Source: Pseudomonas baltica
GTDB lineage: Bacteria; Pseudomonadota; Gammaproteobacteria; Pseudomonadales; Pseudomonadaceae
Assembly (NCBI RefSeq): GCF_031880315.1
Contig: NZ_CP134771.1
Coordinates: forward strand, 124,001 to 188,000
Direction: 5' to 3'
Length of the DNA: 64,000 bases
The notes below the pieces were generated by a model. That model was not told where the DNA came from. It saw only the letters and a program-made list of their open reading frames with translations, and searched no databases. Below, in pieces: positions 16,523 through 25,017 of this stretch; the stretch's first letter is position 1; each line of letters begins with the position of its first letter. The position numbers and the translations under genes are program-made.

Positions 16523-19018
16523 TCACGCATCGGTGAAAGTCTGCCCGCGTGCCTGGCCTTTGGCCAAAGGCGGTGGGGACTGTGGCTGCATAAAGTCGGC
16601 GGTCCAGTGCCAGTTGCGGATCTCGGGCATGTCTTCGAAATGCTCTCGGATATAAGTGTGATGGCGACGCAACTGGTCTTCAAAATAACTCATTGCATCC
16701 AGGCTGCTGGAGCGCAACCGGGGGACGTGCGACAACGCATCGATTGCGAGCCGATAACGGCTCATATTGTTCAGCACGACCATGTCGAACGGCGTTGTTG
16801 TGGTCCCGCGATCCGAGAACCCACGTACATGAAAGCGTGCTTCGTTCGCGCGCCCATGCACCATGGAATGGATCACCCAAGTAGAACCATGGAAGGCAAA
16901 CATCACCGGCACCTCCCGGGTGAACAGCGCTTCGAATGAGACATGGTCCATACCGTGAGGACGGTCGTTAGGACTGGCCAGGATGCTCAAATCCACCACA
17001 TTCACCAGGCGAACACGAATACCGGGTACATGCTTCTGCAATAGCCACGAGGTCGCTACCGCTTCTGTTGTTGGCACATCTCCGGCGCAGGCCAGGACGA
17101 TATCCGGCTCCGCCCCACCGTCATTGGTAGCGAAATCCCAAATCGATGCGCCCTGCGAGCAGTGCTTCAGGGCCTGATCGAAATTAAGCCACTGGAAATC
17201 CGGCTGCTTGCCGCAGGTGACGACATTCACGTAATTGCGACTGCGCAAACAATGGTCGAAGACATTGACCAGACAGTTGGAATCAGGTGGGTAATAGACG
17301 CGCACGACGTCGGAGCGGCGCTGCAGGACGTTGTCGACGAAACCGGTGGATTGATGGCTGAACCCGTTGTGATCGTTGCGCCATGCATGGCTGGTCAGCA
17401 GGATGTTGAGTGAGGCCAGCGGCCGCCGCCAGGCGAAATCGCGGCATTGCTGCAACCATTTGGCATGTTGCGTCACCATGGAATCGACCACTTGCGCAAA
17501 GGCTTCATAGGTCGACCACATGCCGTGGCGGCCGGTCAGCAAATAGCCTTCCAACCAACCTTCGCACAGATGCTCGCTGAGTACCTCCATGACTCGGCCG
17601 TCGCGCGCCAAGTGGTCATCGATGCCCAGCAACGGACCCGCAGCGGTTCGATCAGTTGCCTCGAAGACCGCGTTCAAGCGGTTCGAGTTGGTCTCGTCCG
17701 GGCCGAATATCCGGAAATTATGCGGGTTGGTACGAATGACATCGCGCAAATACTCGCCCAGCTTGCGAGGCGCCTCGGCGATCACTTGGCCAGGCCCCGG
17801 GACGTGCAGGCCGTAGTCGGCGAAGTTGGGTAAATCCAGCGCCGTGAGCAGTCGACCGCCATTGACGTATGGAACCGCGCCCAGGCGTAACGGCGCGGGA
17901 GGCGTCAGCGCCTGCAGGTCAGCGACCAGGGAGCCCTTATCATCAAACAGGGTTTGTGGCTGGTAGCTGCGCATCCACGCCTCCAACTGCGCCAGATGGT
18001 CAGGATTCTGCACGACATTGGCCAAAGGCACCTGATGCGCGCGGAACGTGCCTTCCACCGGCAGGCCATCAACGACTTTCGGGCCTGTCCAGCCTTTGGG
18101 GCTGCGCAGGATAATCATCGGCCAACGCTGCGGCGAAGTGTCGTCCTGCTCTCTGGCCTGCTGTTGAATGTGCCGGCCCTTTGCATAGGCCGCATCAAGC
18201 GCTGCCCCAAAGCGCTGGTGCATGCCAGGCAAGTCTTCACCGGCGACGATCAGGGGTTCGTAGCCACGCCCACGGTACAGTTCGATGAGGTCCGCATCGG
18301 TAGTACGCGCCTCCACCGTAGGTCCGGATATCTTGTAGCCGTTGAGGTGCAGGATGGGTAATACCGCCCCGTCGCGACGAGCATCGAGGAAGCGCACGCT
18401 CTTCCAACTGCCCTCCAGAGGGCAGGTTTCGGCTTCGCCATCACCAATAACGCAAGCCACCCACAGATCCGGATTATCGAATACGGCACCGAATGCATGC
18501 ACCAGTGAGTAGCCGAGTTCGCCGCCCTCATGCAACGAGTTGGGCGTATGCGGGCCACAATGACTGGGGACTCCGCCGGGCGTGGAAAAACTGCGGAAAA
18601 AGCGCAGCAGGCCGGGCTCGTCCGGAGTGATGTCCGGATGGACGTCGCTGTAAGTCCCTTCCAGCCATGCGCAGGCGTTGAGGGTCGGTCCGCCGTGGCC
18701 CGGCCCCGATATATACACCATGGACACTCGCTGTTCGCTGATCAGGCGGTTCAGGTGAACATAGATAAAGTTTTGCCCTGCTGACGTTCCCCAGTGCCCC
18801 AGCAGCCGTGGCTTGATGTGCTCGGCCTGCAAGGGTTCGCGCAATAACGGGTTGGCCTTGAGGTAGATCTGCCCGACACACAAGTAATTGGCGGCTTGCC
18901 AATACCGATGCATCCGGTCGAGCAACTCTGGCGTCAGCGGACCACCCGCCTCGGGCGTCATGGGGCTGACATGGTTTGAATCATCGGCGCTGGAAAACGC
19001 TGGATTGAAGGTATACAT
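16523..19018 (-). CDS. xfp: Xylulose-5-phosphate/fructose-6-phosphate phosphoketolase
   Basis: 831 residues, near the family's usual 790-830. It splits xylulose-5-P or fructose-6-P with phosphate into acetyl-P plus glyceraldehyde-3-P or erythrose-4-P, using thiamine diphosphate and Mg2+. The visible motifs are GHWGTSAGQNFIYVHLNR, SGPGHGGPT, FSTPGGVPSHCGPHTP and the ThDP-binding IGDGEAETCPLEGSW...N, with a C-terminal phosphoketolase domain ending LRRHHTYIREHFEDMPEIRNW. A GGAG lies 8 bp before ATG 19018. It lies between ackA and the anion transporter in one leftward cluster. Acetyl-P made here would be turned into ATP and acetate by AckA, but ackA is broken. Confidence 0.96.
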   Translation of the reverse strand: MYTFNPAFSSADDSNHVSPMTPEAGGPLTPELLDRMHRYWQAANYLCVGQIYLKANPLLREPLQAEHIKPRLLGHWGTSAGQNFIYVHLNRLISEQRVSMVYISGPGHGGPTLNACAWLEGTYSDVHPDITPDEPGLLRFFRSFSTPGGVPSHCGPHTPNSLHEGGELGYSLVHAFGAVFDNPDLWVACVIGDGEAETCPLEGSWKSVRFLDARRDGAVLPILHLNGYKISGPTVEARTTDADLIELYRGRGYEPLIVAGEDLPGMHQRFGAALDAAYAKGRHIQQQAREQDDTSPQRWPMIILRSPKGWTGPKVVDGLPVEGTFRAHQVPLANVVQNPDHLAQLEAWMRSYQPQTLFDDKGSLVADLQALTPPAPLRLGAVPYVNGGRLLTALDLPNFADYGLHVPGPGQVIAEAPRKLGEYLRDVIRTNPHNFRIFGPDETNSNRLNAVFEATDRTAAGPLLGIDDHLARDGRVMEVLSEHLCEGWLEGYLLTGRHGMWSTYEAFAQVVDSMVTQHAKWLQQCRDFAWRRPLASLNILLTSHAWRNDHNGFSHQSTGFVDNVLQRRSDVVRVYYPPDSNCLVNVFDHCLRSRNYVNVVTCGKQPDFQWLNFDQALKHCSQGASIWDFATNDGGAEPDIVLACAGDVPTTEAVATSWLLQKHVPGIRVRLVNVVDLSILASPNDRPHGMDHVSFEALFTREVPVMFAFHGSTWVIHSMVHGRANEARFHVRGFSDRGTTTTPFDMVVLNNMSRYRLAIDALSHVPRLRSSSLDAMSYFEDQLRRHHTYIREHFEDMPEIRNWHWTADFMQPQSPPPLAKGQARGQTFTDA

Positions 19019-19076
19019 AGCGACTCCACGAAAATATGACGATGGAGAGCGCCCGGCAAACGCCAGAGGCTCGCGG

Positions 19077-19677
19077 TCAATCCGGGTTGCTGTCGAGTAA
19101 CGGTGTCGGTAAAAGCTTCAGGGTGTACCGGGCGATTACCCGGTCTTCATCGGTAGGGATCATCCAGGTCCTGACCGGGCTGTTGAGCAGCGAAAGACGC
19201 GAAGCGGATGCTTGATTGGCCTCGTCGTCGAGTTCGAGCCCAAGCCAGGCACACCCGCGCAGGATAGCGGCGCGCACCGGTCTGCGGTGCGATGGGGGCG
19301 AGCGCCTGCAGCTCGGTCAGCAAGGTCTCATCGACCAGTGCAGCGACTTCCTGACGGAGGCCGCCATGCACCCCGCGATGTCCGGCGGCAACCCACGGCG
19401 CGCCGGTGCGAGCTTCGATCCACGGCAGTAAACGCTCCAGGGCGTCGGCGGCTTTCAAAGGCAACGGCCAGCGCTCCTCAGCGGCTTTGCCCAACCTGTC
19501 GATAAACGACAGCACCCACTGCTCTCCCCGCCGTTCCAGGCTGCCTTGCCCCTGAGCCAGTCGTTCGCCCTGCTCATCGGCGTTACCGTGATAGAGAGAG
19601 AACTTCAAGCTCGAGGAGCCGGCATTAAGCACCAATAAGGAACCGCCCATCGCAGCGGGGAAAGTCTGGGTTGCCAT
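19077..19677 (-). pseudogene. ackA: Acetate kinase with a large internal deletion
   Basis: From ATG 19677 (AGGAG 7 bp upstream) the first 130 or so residues are normal AckA: LLVLNAGSSSLKFSLY and AAGHRGVHGG. At about 19280 the sequence jumps to the C-terminus in another frame (VRAAILRGCAWLGLELDD..., IPTDEDRVIARYTLKLL), ending at TGA 19077-19079 after LLDSNPD. Normal AckA is about 395 residues; roughly 200 are gone, including the catalytic arginine and glutamate and most of the ADP-binding fold. The residual 176-codon open frame has a nonsense tail. It cannot make acetate kinase. It is 32 bp downstream of adh and 58 bp upstream of xfp. Confidence 0.9.
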
Positions 19678-19709
19678 TCGCAGCTCCTGGAATCCTGGGT
19701 GGGCGTGTC

Positions 19710-20747
19710 TTACTGGCTAAGAATGACCTTCATCGCTTTCTCCTGGGCGGCATTGCCGAAGATTTCATAAGCCTGAAGGATGTCATTCAAGGCAAAGCGA
19801 TGAGTGATCAACTGGCTCGCGTCGATCTTGCCGGCCTGCACCGTCTTGATCAGCATCGGCGTGGTGTTGGTGTTAACGAGCCCGGTGGAGATGTTGATGT
19901 TCTGAATCCATAGCTTCTCCAGGTGCAACTCCACGCTCTTGCCGTGTACCCCAACATTAGCAATATTGCCGCCGGGCGCGATCACCGACTGACAGGTATC
20001 GAACGAAGCCGGAATACCCACCGCCTCAATCGCGACGTCTACACCGACGCCATCGGTCAATTCAAATATACGCTCGATGGCATTCTCGGTCTTGATGTCG
20101 ATCACGTGCGTGGCACCAAAACGCTGGGCCACCTCAAGGCGATTGCTATCACCGTCGACCATGATCAGCGTAGCCGGTGAATAAAATTGAGCCGTCAACA
20201 ATGCAGCCATGCCCACTGGCCCCGCCCCGACAATCACCACGCTGTCGCCAGGCTTGACCTTGCCGGCAAGCACGCCGATTTCAAACCCGGTCGGCAAGAT
20301 ATCGCTGAGCATCACCAGGGCTTCCTCATCAGCACCGGCGGGAATCGGATAAAGGCTGTTATCGGCGTGTGGAATGCGAACGTATTCAGCTTGAGTTCCA
20401 TCGATCATGTGGCCAAGAATCCAACCGCCGTCCGCGCAGTGGGAATACATCTGGCGGCGGCAATTGGCACAGCTGCCGCAAGACGTCACGCAGGAAATCA
20501 GCACATGGTCGCCAGGCTTGAAATTACGTACAGCCGAACCTACCGTCTCGACAATGCCCACCCCTTCATGGCCAAGCGTCCGGCCCGGCGTTACCGCAGG
20601 GACATCGCCCTTGAGAATGTGCAAGTCAGTGCCACATATCGTCGTGTGCAGCAGGCGAATAATGGCGTCAGTAGGTTTATCGATTAGCGGGGTAGGTTTG
20701 TCGGTCCAGACTTTAATGCCAGGGCCTTGATAGACGAGGGCTTTCAC
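19710..20747 (-). CDS. Zinc-dependent alcohol dehydrogenase (MDR family)
   Basis: 345 residues. C38, H60 and E61 (ICGTDLH...LGHEGVG) bind the catalytic zinc, and C90, C93, C96 and C104 (CGSCANCRRQMYSHC) the structural zinc. The Rossmann motif GAGPVGMAALL binds NAD(P)H. It oxidises alcohols or reduces aldehydes in the cytoplasm; the VPAVTPG and SDILPTGFEIGV segments resemble the threonine/secondary-alcohol dehydrogenase branch. It starts at GTG 20747 with AAGGAAG upstream. It is the first gene of the adh-ackA'-xfp-transporter' cluster and follows a strong predicted promoter with a palindromic operator (20857-20885), about 110 nt upstream. It probably disposes of reducing power at low oxygen. 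Confidence 0.93.
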   Translation of the reverse strand: MKALVYQGPGIKVWTDKPTPLIDKPTDAIIRLLHTTICGTDLHILKGDVPAVTPGRTLGHEGVGIVETVGSAVRNFKPGDHVLISCVTSCGSCANCRRQMYSHCADGGWILGHMIDGTQAEYVRIPHADNSLYPIPAGADEEALVMLSDILPTGFEIGVLAGKVKPGDSVVIVGAGPVGMAALLTAQFYSPATLIMVDGDSNRLEVAQRFGATHVIDIKTENAIERIFELTDGVGVDVAIEAVGIPASFDTCQSVIAPGGNIANVGVHGKSVELHLEKLWIQNINISTGLVNTNTTPMLIKTVQAGKIDASQLITHRFALNDILQAYEIFGNAAQEKAMKVILSQ

Positions 20748-20856
20748 AATGTCTTCCTTTTTCCGAATGGGACATCAGTATGGGACGCACGTGCTGGACC
20801 GGGGCCTTCTTCGAGGCGCTGATTATTCCCTGCCCCGCAAAGTAAAGGCCGGACCG

Positions 20857-20885
20857 ATTAAATCATCGAACGTTGAATAAATCAA
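20857..20885 (-). promoter_or_regulatory. Predicted adh promoter with palindromic operator in the spacer
   Basis: On the minus strand, -35 TTGATT (20885-20880), a 17-bp spacer and -10 TTTAAT (20862-20857). The spacer contains TCATCGAACGTTGA (20863-20876), an imperfect dyad of the form TCAnCGnnCGnTGA. The same 14-mer with one change occurs in front of the TetR gene at 29193. Placement of an operator between -35 and -10 fits repression by a TetR dimer. The promoter boxes are predicted by eye. Confidence 0.6.
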
Positions 20886-20889
20886 AGGA

Positions 20890-21894
20890 TTACCAACCCG
20901 GCACGCCCTCCCGGATCCGCACGGAAAAAGCATTGCCCGATTCCGACTTCGCCCGTTCGGTGATGCGACCGGCATCACGCAACGCCTGGAGCGAATAACC
21001 TGGCTGCAGGCCTCCAACATCGTAAACGTAGCCCGGCAGGTAACCGGTCAGAAGCAAACGGTAGTCCATCGGCAAGCCCGTGACGATGGTGTTCATCATG
21101 TCGAAGACAATGCTGGTGCAATTGGCAGTGACGGTATTGTAGAAGCGCGGGTGATTCAGCAAATCATTGGTCTGTTCAACGTATGACAACAACAAGGCCT
21201 TGCGCTGAGGGGCGGACAACGCAACGCGATAGAGATAATCGTCCTCACCGCGCACGTTCGTCCTAACCCGCAGCGCGTCACGTTCGTCAGTCGCTAGAAT
21301 GCTGACTTCATACTGTTTGAAAAAACCGGCGATCGCAGAATAACTCTCGCCCTTCTCTTTTCGGGTTTCGACGCTGAATAACAGAAATCGACCGTCATCG
21401 AAACCGAACGACACCATGACGTGAGCGATAGCGGGCATTCCCCAGTACGAAGTGATCATGTCCACCGAAGCCAAGTGATCCAGGTCATACTCACGCGCCT
21501 CCCAACGTATCTGGTAATTGTCATCCGTTTGCCACTCGAAGGTGCGCACATTGCTCAGGGTGAGCCTGTTGCCATTGAGTTTGCCTGAGGTCATTCGCGC
21601 AACGTCATCTGCCCAGATGCGCTCGTTCGACGGTATGAGCGTGCCCCACCAAACGCCGATACTGACCAGCAGTACGGCGTAACCGAGAACGGCGCGCAAG
21701 GGCCGTGCGCTCCACGTCAGTACGACCAAACCTACGCCGCATAGACACCAGGCGAAGATCAACGCGTTACAGGCCCACGACGGCAGTTCAAGTCGATAAC
21801 TCAGCGCTAACGCACCCCAGGCGAGGAAGCCGCCGCCTGCCAGGGTCGCCAGGCTGCGCAGCAGTATGCCGATAACCTTGCGTGCAGGGCTCAT
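20890..21894 (-). CDS. DUF4105 membrane protein, Lnb-like lipoprotein N-acyltransferase family
   Basis: 334 residues. Three or four N-terminal membrane helices (residues about 8-95) come first. The DUF4105 domain (about 110-300) follows, with the conserved cysteine stretch FYNTVTANCTSIVFDMMN and an upstream histidine region (AIAHVMVSFGF). Established members of this fold (Lnb) transfer an acyl chain to the N-terminus of lipoproteins in the cytoplasmic membrane. Whether this one does is inference. It overlaps the upstream esterase-lipoprotein gene by ATGA, so the two are surely co-translated. It ends five bases before the adh promoter -35 box. Confidence 0.8.
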   Translation of the reverse strand: MSPARKVIGILLRSLATLAGGGFLAWGALALSYRLELPSWACNALIFAWCLCGVGLVVLTWSARPLRAVLGYAVLLVSIGVWWGTLIPSNERIWADDVARMTSGKLNGNRLTLSNVRTFEWQTDDNYQIRWEAREYDLDHLASVDMITSYWGMPAIAHVMVSFGFDDGRFLLFSVETRKEKGESYSAIAGFFKQYEVSILATDERDALRVRTNVRGEDDYLYRVALSAPQRKALLLSYVEQTNDLLNHPRFYNTVTANCTSIVFDMMNTIVTGLPMDYRLLLTGYLPGYVYDVGGLQPGYSLQALRDAGRITERAKSESGNAFSVRIREGVPGW

Positions 21895-23828
21895 TTTCGA
21901 ATCCCCTCCGGCTCGTGCAGGTTTTGAAGATGCTGCTGAAGAATTCGCCGGATCTCGATAATTGCCTCGGGGGTGTCCTGAACGCTATGCCCTGAGGGCA
22001 CTATTTTCTCCGATTGGGCGCCCGCCAGGTGACTACTGCTGTAGGGCACCACACCATCATCGGACACGGTCAGTGCCAGAGAGGGCGTGTGGTTACCGAT
22101 GATGCTGTGATATTGCACCTGAGGAGAGATGGGCAGGTCTGCCACCGCCATTACGAACGGATCACGGTTACTCAAGTTATCGATGCTGTTTAGCGGCCGG
22201 GCCATGGCCGCAGAGGATGCGCTGCCTGGCACCACCAGCAATTGCGCGAGCTGCTTGAACCGGTCAAGCACCGACATCGGTAACTGAACAAGCCCGGCAG
22301 CCCATCGAGAAATGCGGTTCTCGGCAAATGGCGTCCCCCGGTGCGGTGCGGCGACGAAAATCGCGCGGCTGACCTGCGGCAGAGGGGTGAACTGCAAAAA
22401 CGGGTCAAGGTTGCTGTGCGCAGCCGCTAATTGTTGGTCATTCATTTTGTACTTGGACAGCAAGGCATCCCGTACCCCTGTGCCGGACGTCGACACCATA
22501 AGACGGGACAGAACACCGCCCATGCTATGACCTACCAGCACCACATCGTGGCTGGCCCGTGCGGTTTGATCGGGATCGAAATGCTGCAGCGTCTGCTCAA
22601 TGACATTACGGATCGTGGCGTTGTTCAGCGCCAGAGGCAGGTTGGTCGGGTAATACAACTGCCAGACCTGGTAATTGCGCCGCAGGTTTTCATCACCGAG
22701 CACTTCATTTGCAACGTTGATCCACGCCTCAGGACTGCTTGCAAGGCCGTGCAACATGATCACGACATGGCGGTCGGGGTCGTAGGGCTGCAACAGGTAT
22801 AGATGAGGCTTTTTCAGGACTTCCCCCCTGCCCACCAGCGTGAGCAATGACTGGCGGGCAAACCCGGAGCGCGCAAGCCACAAACCATAGCCCGAGGTGA
22901 AATTAGCCGCCAACGGCGTTTCGTTGCCGGCAAGCTTCACAGCGTCCTGCCGGTACGGGTCATAGGCCAGCAGCTCGACCTCGTCGGTGGTCAACACCTG
23001 CTCAAGGGTTTGACCAGGAAAGCGAGCGACGGCGGTCAGGGCCGGAAAAGGCGTCTCGCTCCAGGGCTGTTCATCACTGTCGCTGTTAACCACCTTTTTC
23101 GCCGTGACCGCCACCAGCTCGGCACCGATCCCGTCACGGCGATACTGATTGCGCAGCCCGGCAAATGACAGGGATGAGGCCGGAATAAGTCCCTGAGGCA
23201 AGGAACGCTCGTTGGCCAGACGCACATTTTCCATTCGCCCGAACACTGTCCAGCGACCTGCTCGCAGTCGGAAATTCCCTTGGTCGTCTTCGGCCTGCGG
23301 CGGATGCCCCCGATACCGTTCGAACAACTCGCTGAGCGCTTGCTGAACGGAGAAGTTGTAGTAATCGCGGACCTGAGACTGACGATCTTCCAATGCTCTC
23401 TGACTGGGTGTTCTTGCGGTCATGAACAAATAGGCATAGGCATAACGCGCGCTTTCCAGAAATGCGTCGGTACGTCGTTCGGCACTTAATGAGCTGCGTG
23501 CATGCTGAGCCTCTTGTAGCCACAACTCAGACAGCGTGGCAAGACGCTGCTCCTCGCCCAAGCCAGTATTCTTACGCACCTGTTCGCGGCAGTCTTGCGG
23601 GACTTCGTCGCAGTGTTTTTCTTCGACACCAGCGACTTGCAAAGCGGTGCGCGCTGCCGCGCTGAGCTGCCCTGACGTCAGCAGGTCGCCACGCCGAAGT
23701 GAGAGATAATCGCGATTATCAATGGTGTTGACCTTAACCCCGGCACAACCACCGATAGATACCACGAGTAAGATCAACATGGCTCTCGGCCAAACAGGAG
23801 CCGAACTCTTCAAATGATGCAACGACAC
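21891..23828 (-). CDS. Esterase/lipase-fold lipoprotein
   Basis: 645 residues. The signal peptide ends in the lipobox SIGGC with C28 as the lipid-bearing cysteine, so the mature protein is membrane-anchored. Residues about 30-350 are a family-specific region. The C-terminal part is an alpha/beta hydrolase: HVVIMLHGLASSPEAW (oxyanion loop), VVLVGHSMGGVLSRLM (nucleophile serine), an aspartate in VSDDGVVPYSSS and a histidine near VPSGHSVQDTP. It probably hydrolyses lipid or ester substrates in the periplasm. It is translationally coupled to the DUF4105 gene and lies downstream of the ABC exporter genes on the same strand, 63 bp apart. Confidence 0.85.
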   Translation of the reverse strand: MSLHHLKSSAPVWPRAMLILLVVSIGGCAGVKVNTIDNRDYLSLRRGDLLTSGQLSAAARTALQVAGVEEKHCDEVPQDCREQVRKNTGLGEEQRLATLSELWLQEAQHARSSLSAERRTDAFLESARYAYAYLFMTARTPSQRALEDRQSQVRDYYNFSVQQALSELFERYRGHPPQAEDDQGNFRLRAGRWTVFGRMENVRLANERSLPQGLIPASSLSFAGLRNQYRRDGIGAELVAVTAKKVVNSDSDEQPWSETPFPALTAVARFPGQTLEQVLTTDEVELLAYDPYRQDAVKLAGNETPLAANFTSGYGLWLARSGFARQSLLTLVGRGEVLKKPHLYLLQPYDPDRHVVIMLHGLASSPEAWINVANEVLGDENLRRNYQVWQLYYPTNLPLALNNATIRNVIEQTLQHFDPDQTARASHDVVLVGHSMGGVLSRLMVSTSGTGVRDALLSKYKMNDQQLAAAHSNLDPFLQFTPLPQVSRAIFVAAPHRGTPFAENRISRWAAGLVQLPMSVLDRFKQLAQLLVVPGSASSAAMARPLNSIDNLSNRDPFVMAVADLPISPQVQYHSIIGNHTPSLALTVSDDGVVPYSSSHLAGAQSEKIVPSGHSVQDTPEAIIEIRRILQQHLQNLHEPEGIRK

Positions 23829-23891
23829 AAAAAACCCTTACTGGTAAAAATGACAATCCGAGTGTCTGCTCTGCTTGGGTAAACCTAGCTA

Positions 23892-25016
23892 TCACGCCAT
23901 CTGGCTAATCGTTTTGCGAAAGCGGGAAAGCGAAATCGCAAACAACACCGAGCCGATGATGAGTAACGTCACGAATGTTGGCCACACCACCATCACCCCT
24001 GCCCCGCGATAAAGAATCGCCTGACTCAGCTCCACAAAATGGGTGGTAGGCGCTATCAGCATGATGTTCTGAACGAGTTCAGGCATGCTCTCGCGTGGAG
24101 TGCTGCCGCCTGAGAGCATTTGGAGCGGCAGCAGTACCAAAATCATCAACATGCCGAATTGCGGCATGCTTCGCGCCAGTGTCGCCAGAAATATGCCCAT
24201 GGACGTAGTCGCGAACAGATGCAACGCGACCCCGGCCAGGAACAATAGAATGGAGCCCTCGATCGGCACATGCAGCACGCCCTGCACGATGAATATCAAC
24301 GACAGCGCAGCGGCGGTAAGCACCACGAGGCCCATCGACCAGACTTTGGCCAACATGATTTCCCCTGGTGTCACCGGCATGACCAACAGGTGTTCGATGG
24401 TGCCGTGTTCACGCTCACGAATCAGCGCTGCGCCGGTCAGGACAATGGACAACATGGTGACGTTGTCGATGATTTGCATCAGCGCGCCAAACCAGGCGTG
24501 TTCAAGAGAAGGATTGAACCGCATGCGGGTGACCAACTCCACAGGCAGGGCCAGAGCGCCGCGGTATCGCTGCACGAACTCGGTGATTTCGCCGTTGATC
24601 ATTTGCTGGATATAACCGCTGCCAGTGAAGGCTTGGGACATGCGGGTGGCATCCACGTTGAGTTGGATTTCCGTCACCCGGTTCGCCAGCACATCCCGTT
24701 GGAAATTTGGCGGGATAGTGAGCGTGAACGTGTAGTCACCCGCGTCGAGGCCAGCATCAACCTGCTCCAGGGAGATCATTATCGGCGTAGTGAACTGCGG
24801 CGGGAAAAAAGCCGAGGCAATGCGTCCGGATAATGGCGACTGGTCTTCATCGACGATTGCTATCGGTGCCATGTGCAGCACGTCCGGCTGAGCAGTTGCG
24901 GCGGTGTAGACCGAAAAGGTAAAGGTGTAGATGATCAACACCAGCATCGTCGGGTCCCGGGCCAGGCTCCACAGCTCCTTGATTCCCAGCCGATAAACAT
25001 TCTTGAGCGACTGCAT
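23892..25016 (-). CDS. yhhJ: ABC-2 type permease, YhhJ-like
   Basis: 374 residues from MQSLKNVYRLGIKELWSLARDP. One N-terminal helix, a large periplasmic domain (residues about 50-165) and five C-terminal helices (from about 170) make a standard ABC-2 permease. The C-terminal block GAALIREREHGTIEHLLVMPVTPGEIMLAKVW is diagnostic. The start at 25016, one base after the rbbA stop, is preferred over an in-frame ATG ten codons upstream inside rbbA. With RbbA and YhiI it forms an export complex in the inner membrane. The substrate is unknown. Confidence 0.88.
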   Translation of the reverse strand: MQSLKNVYRLGIKELWSLARDPTMLVLIIYTFTFSVYTAATAQPDVLHMAPIAIVDEDQSPLSGRIASAFFPPQFTTPIMISLEQVDAGLDAGDYTFTLTIPPNFQRDVLANRVTEIQLNVDATRMSQAFTGSGYIQQMINGEITEFVQRYRGALALPVELVTRMRFNPSLEHAWFGALMQIIDNVTMLSIVLTGAALIREREHGTIEHLLVMPVTPGEIMLAKVWSMGLVVLTAAALSLIFIVQGVLHVPIEGSILLFLAGVALHLFATTSMGIFLATLARSMPQFGMLMILVLLPLQMLSGGSTPRESMPELVQNIMLIAPTTHFVELSQAILYRGAGVMVVWPTFVTLLIIGSVLFAISLSRFRKTISQMA

Positions 25017-25017
25017 G

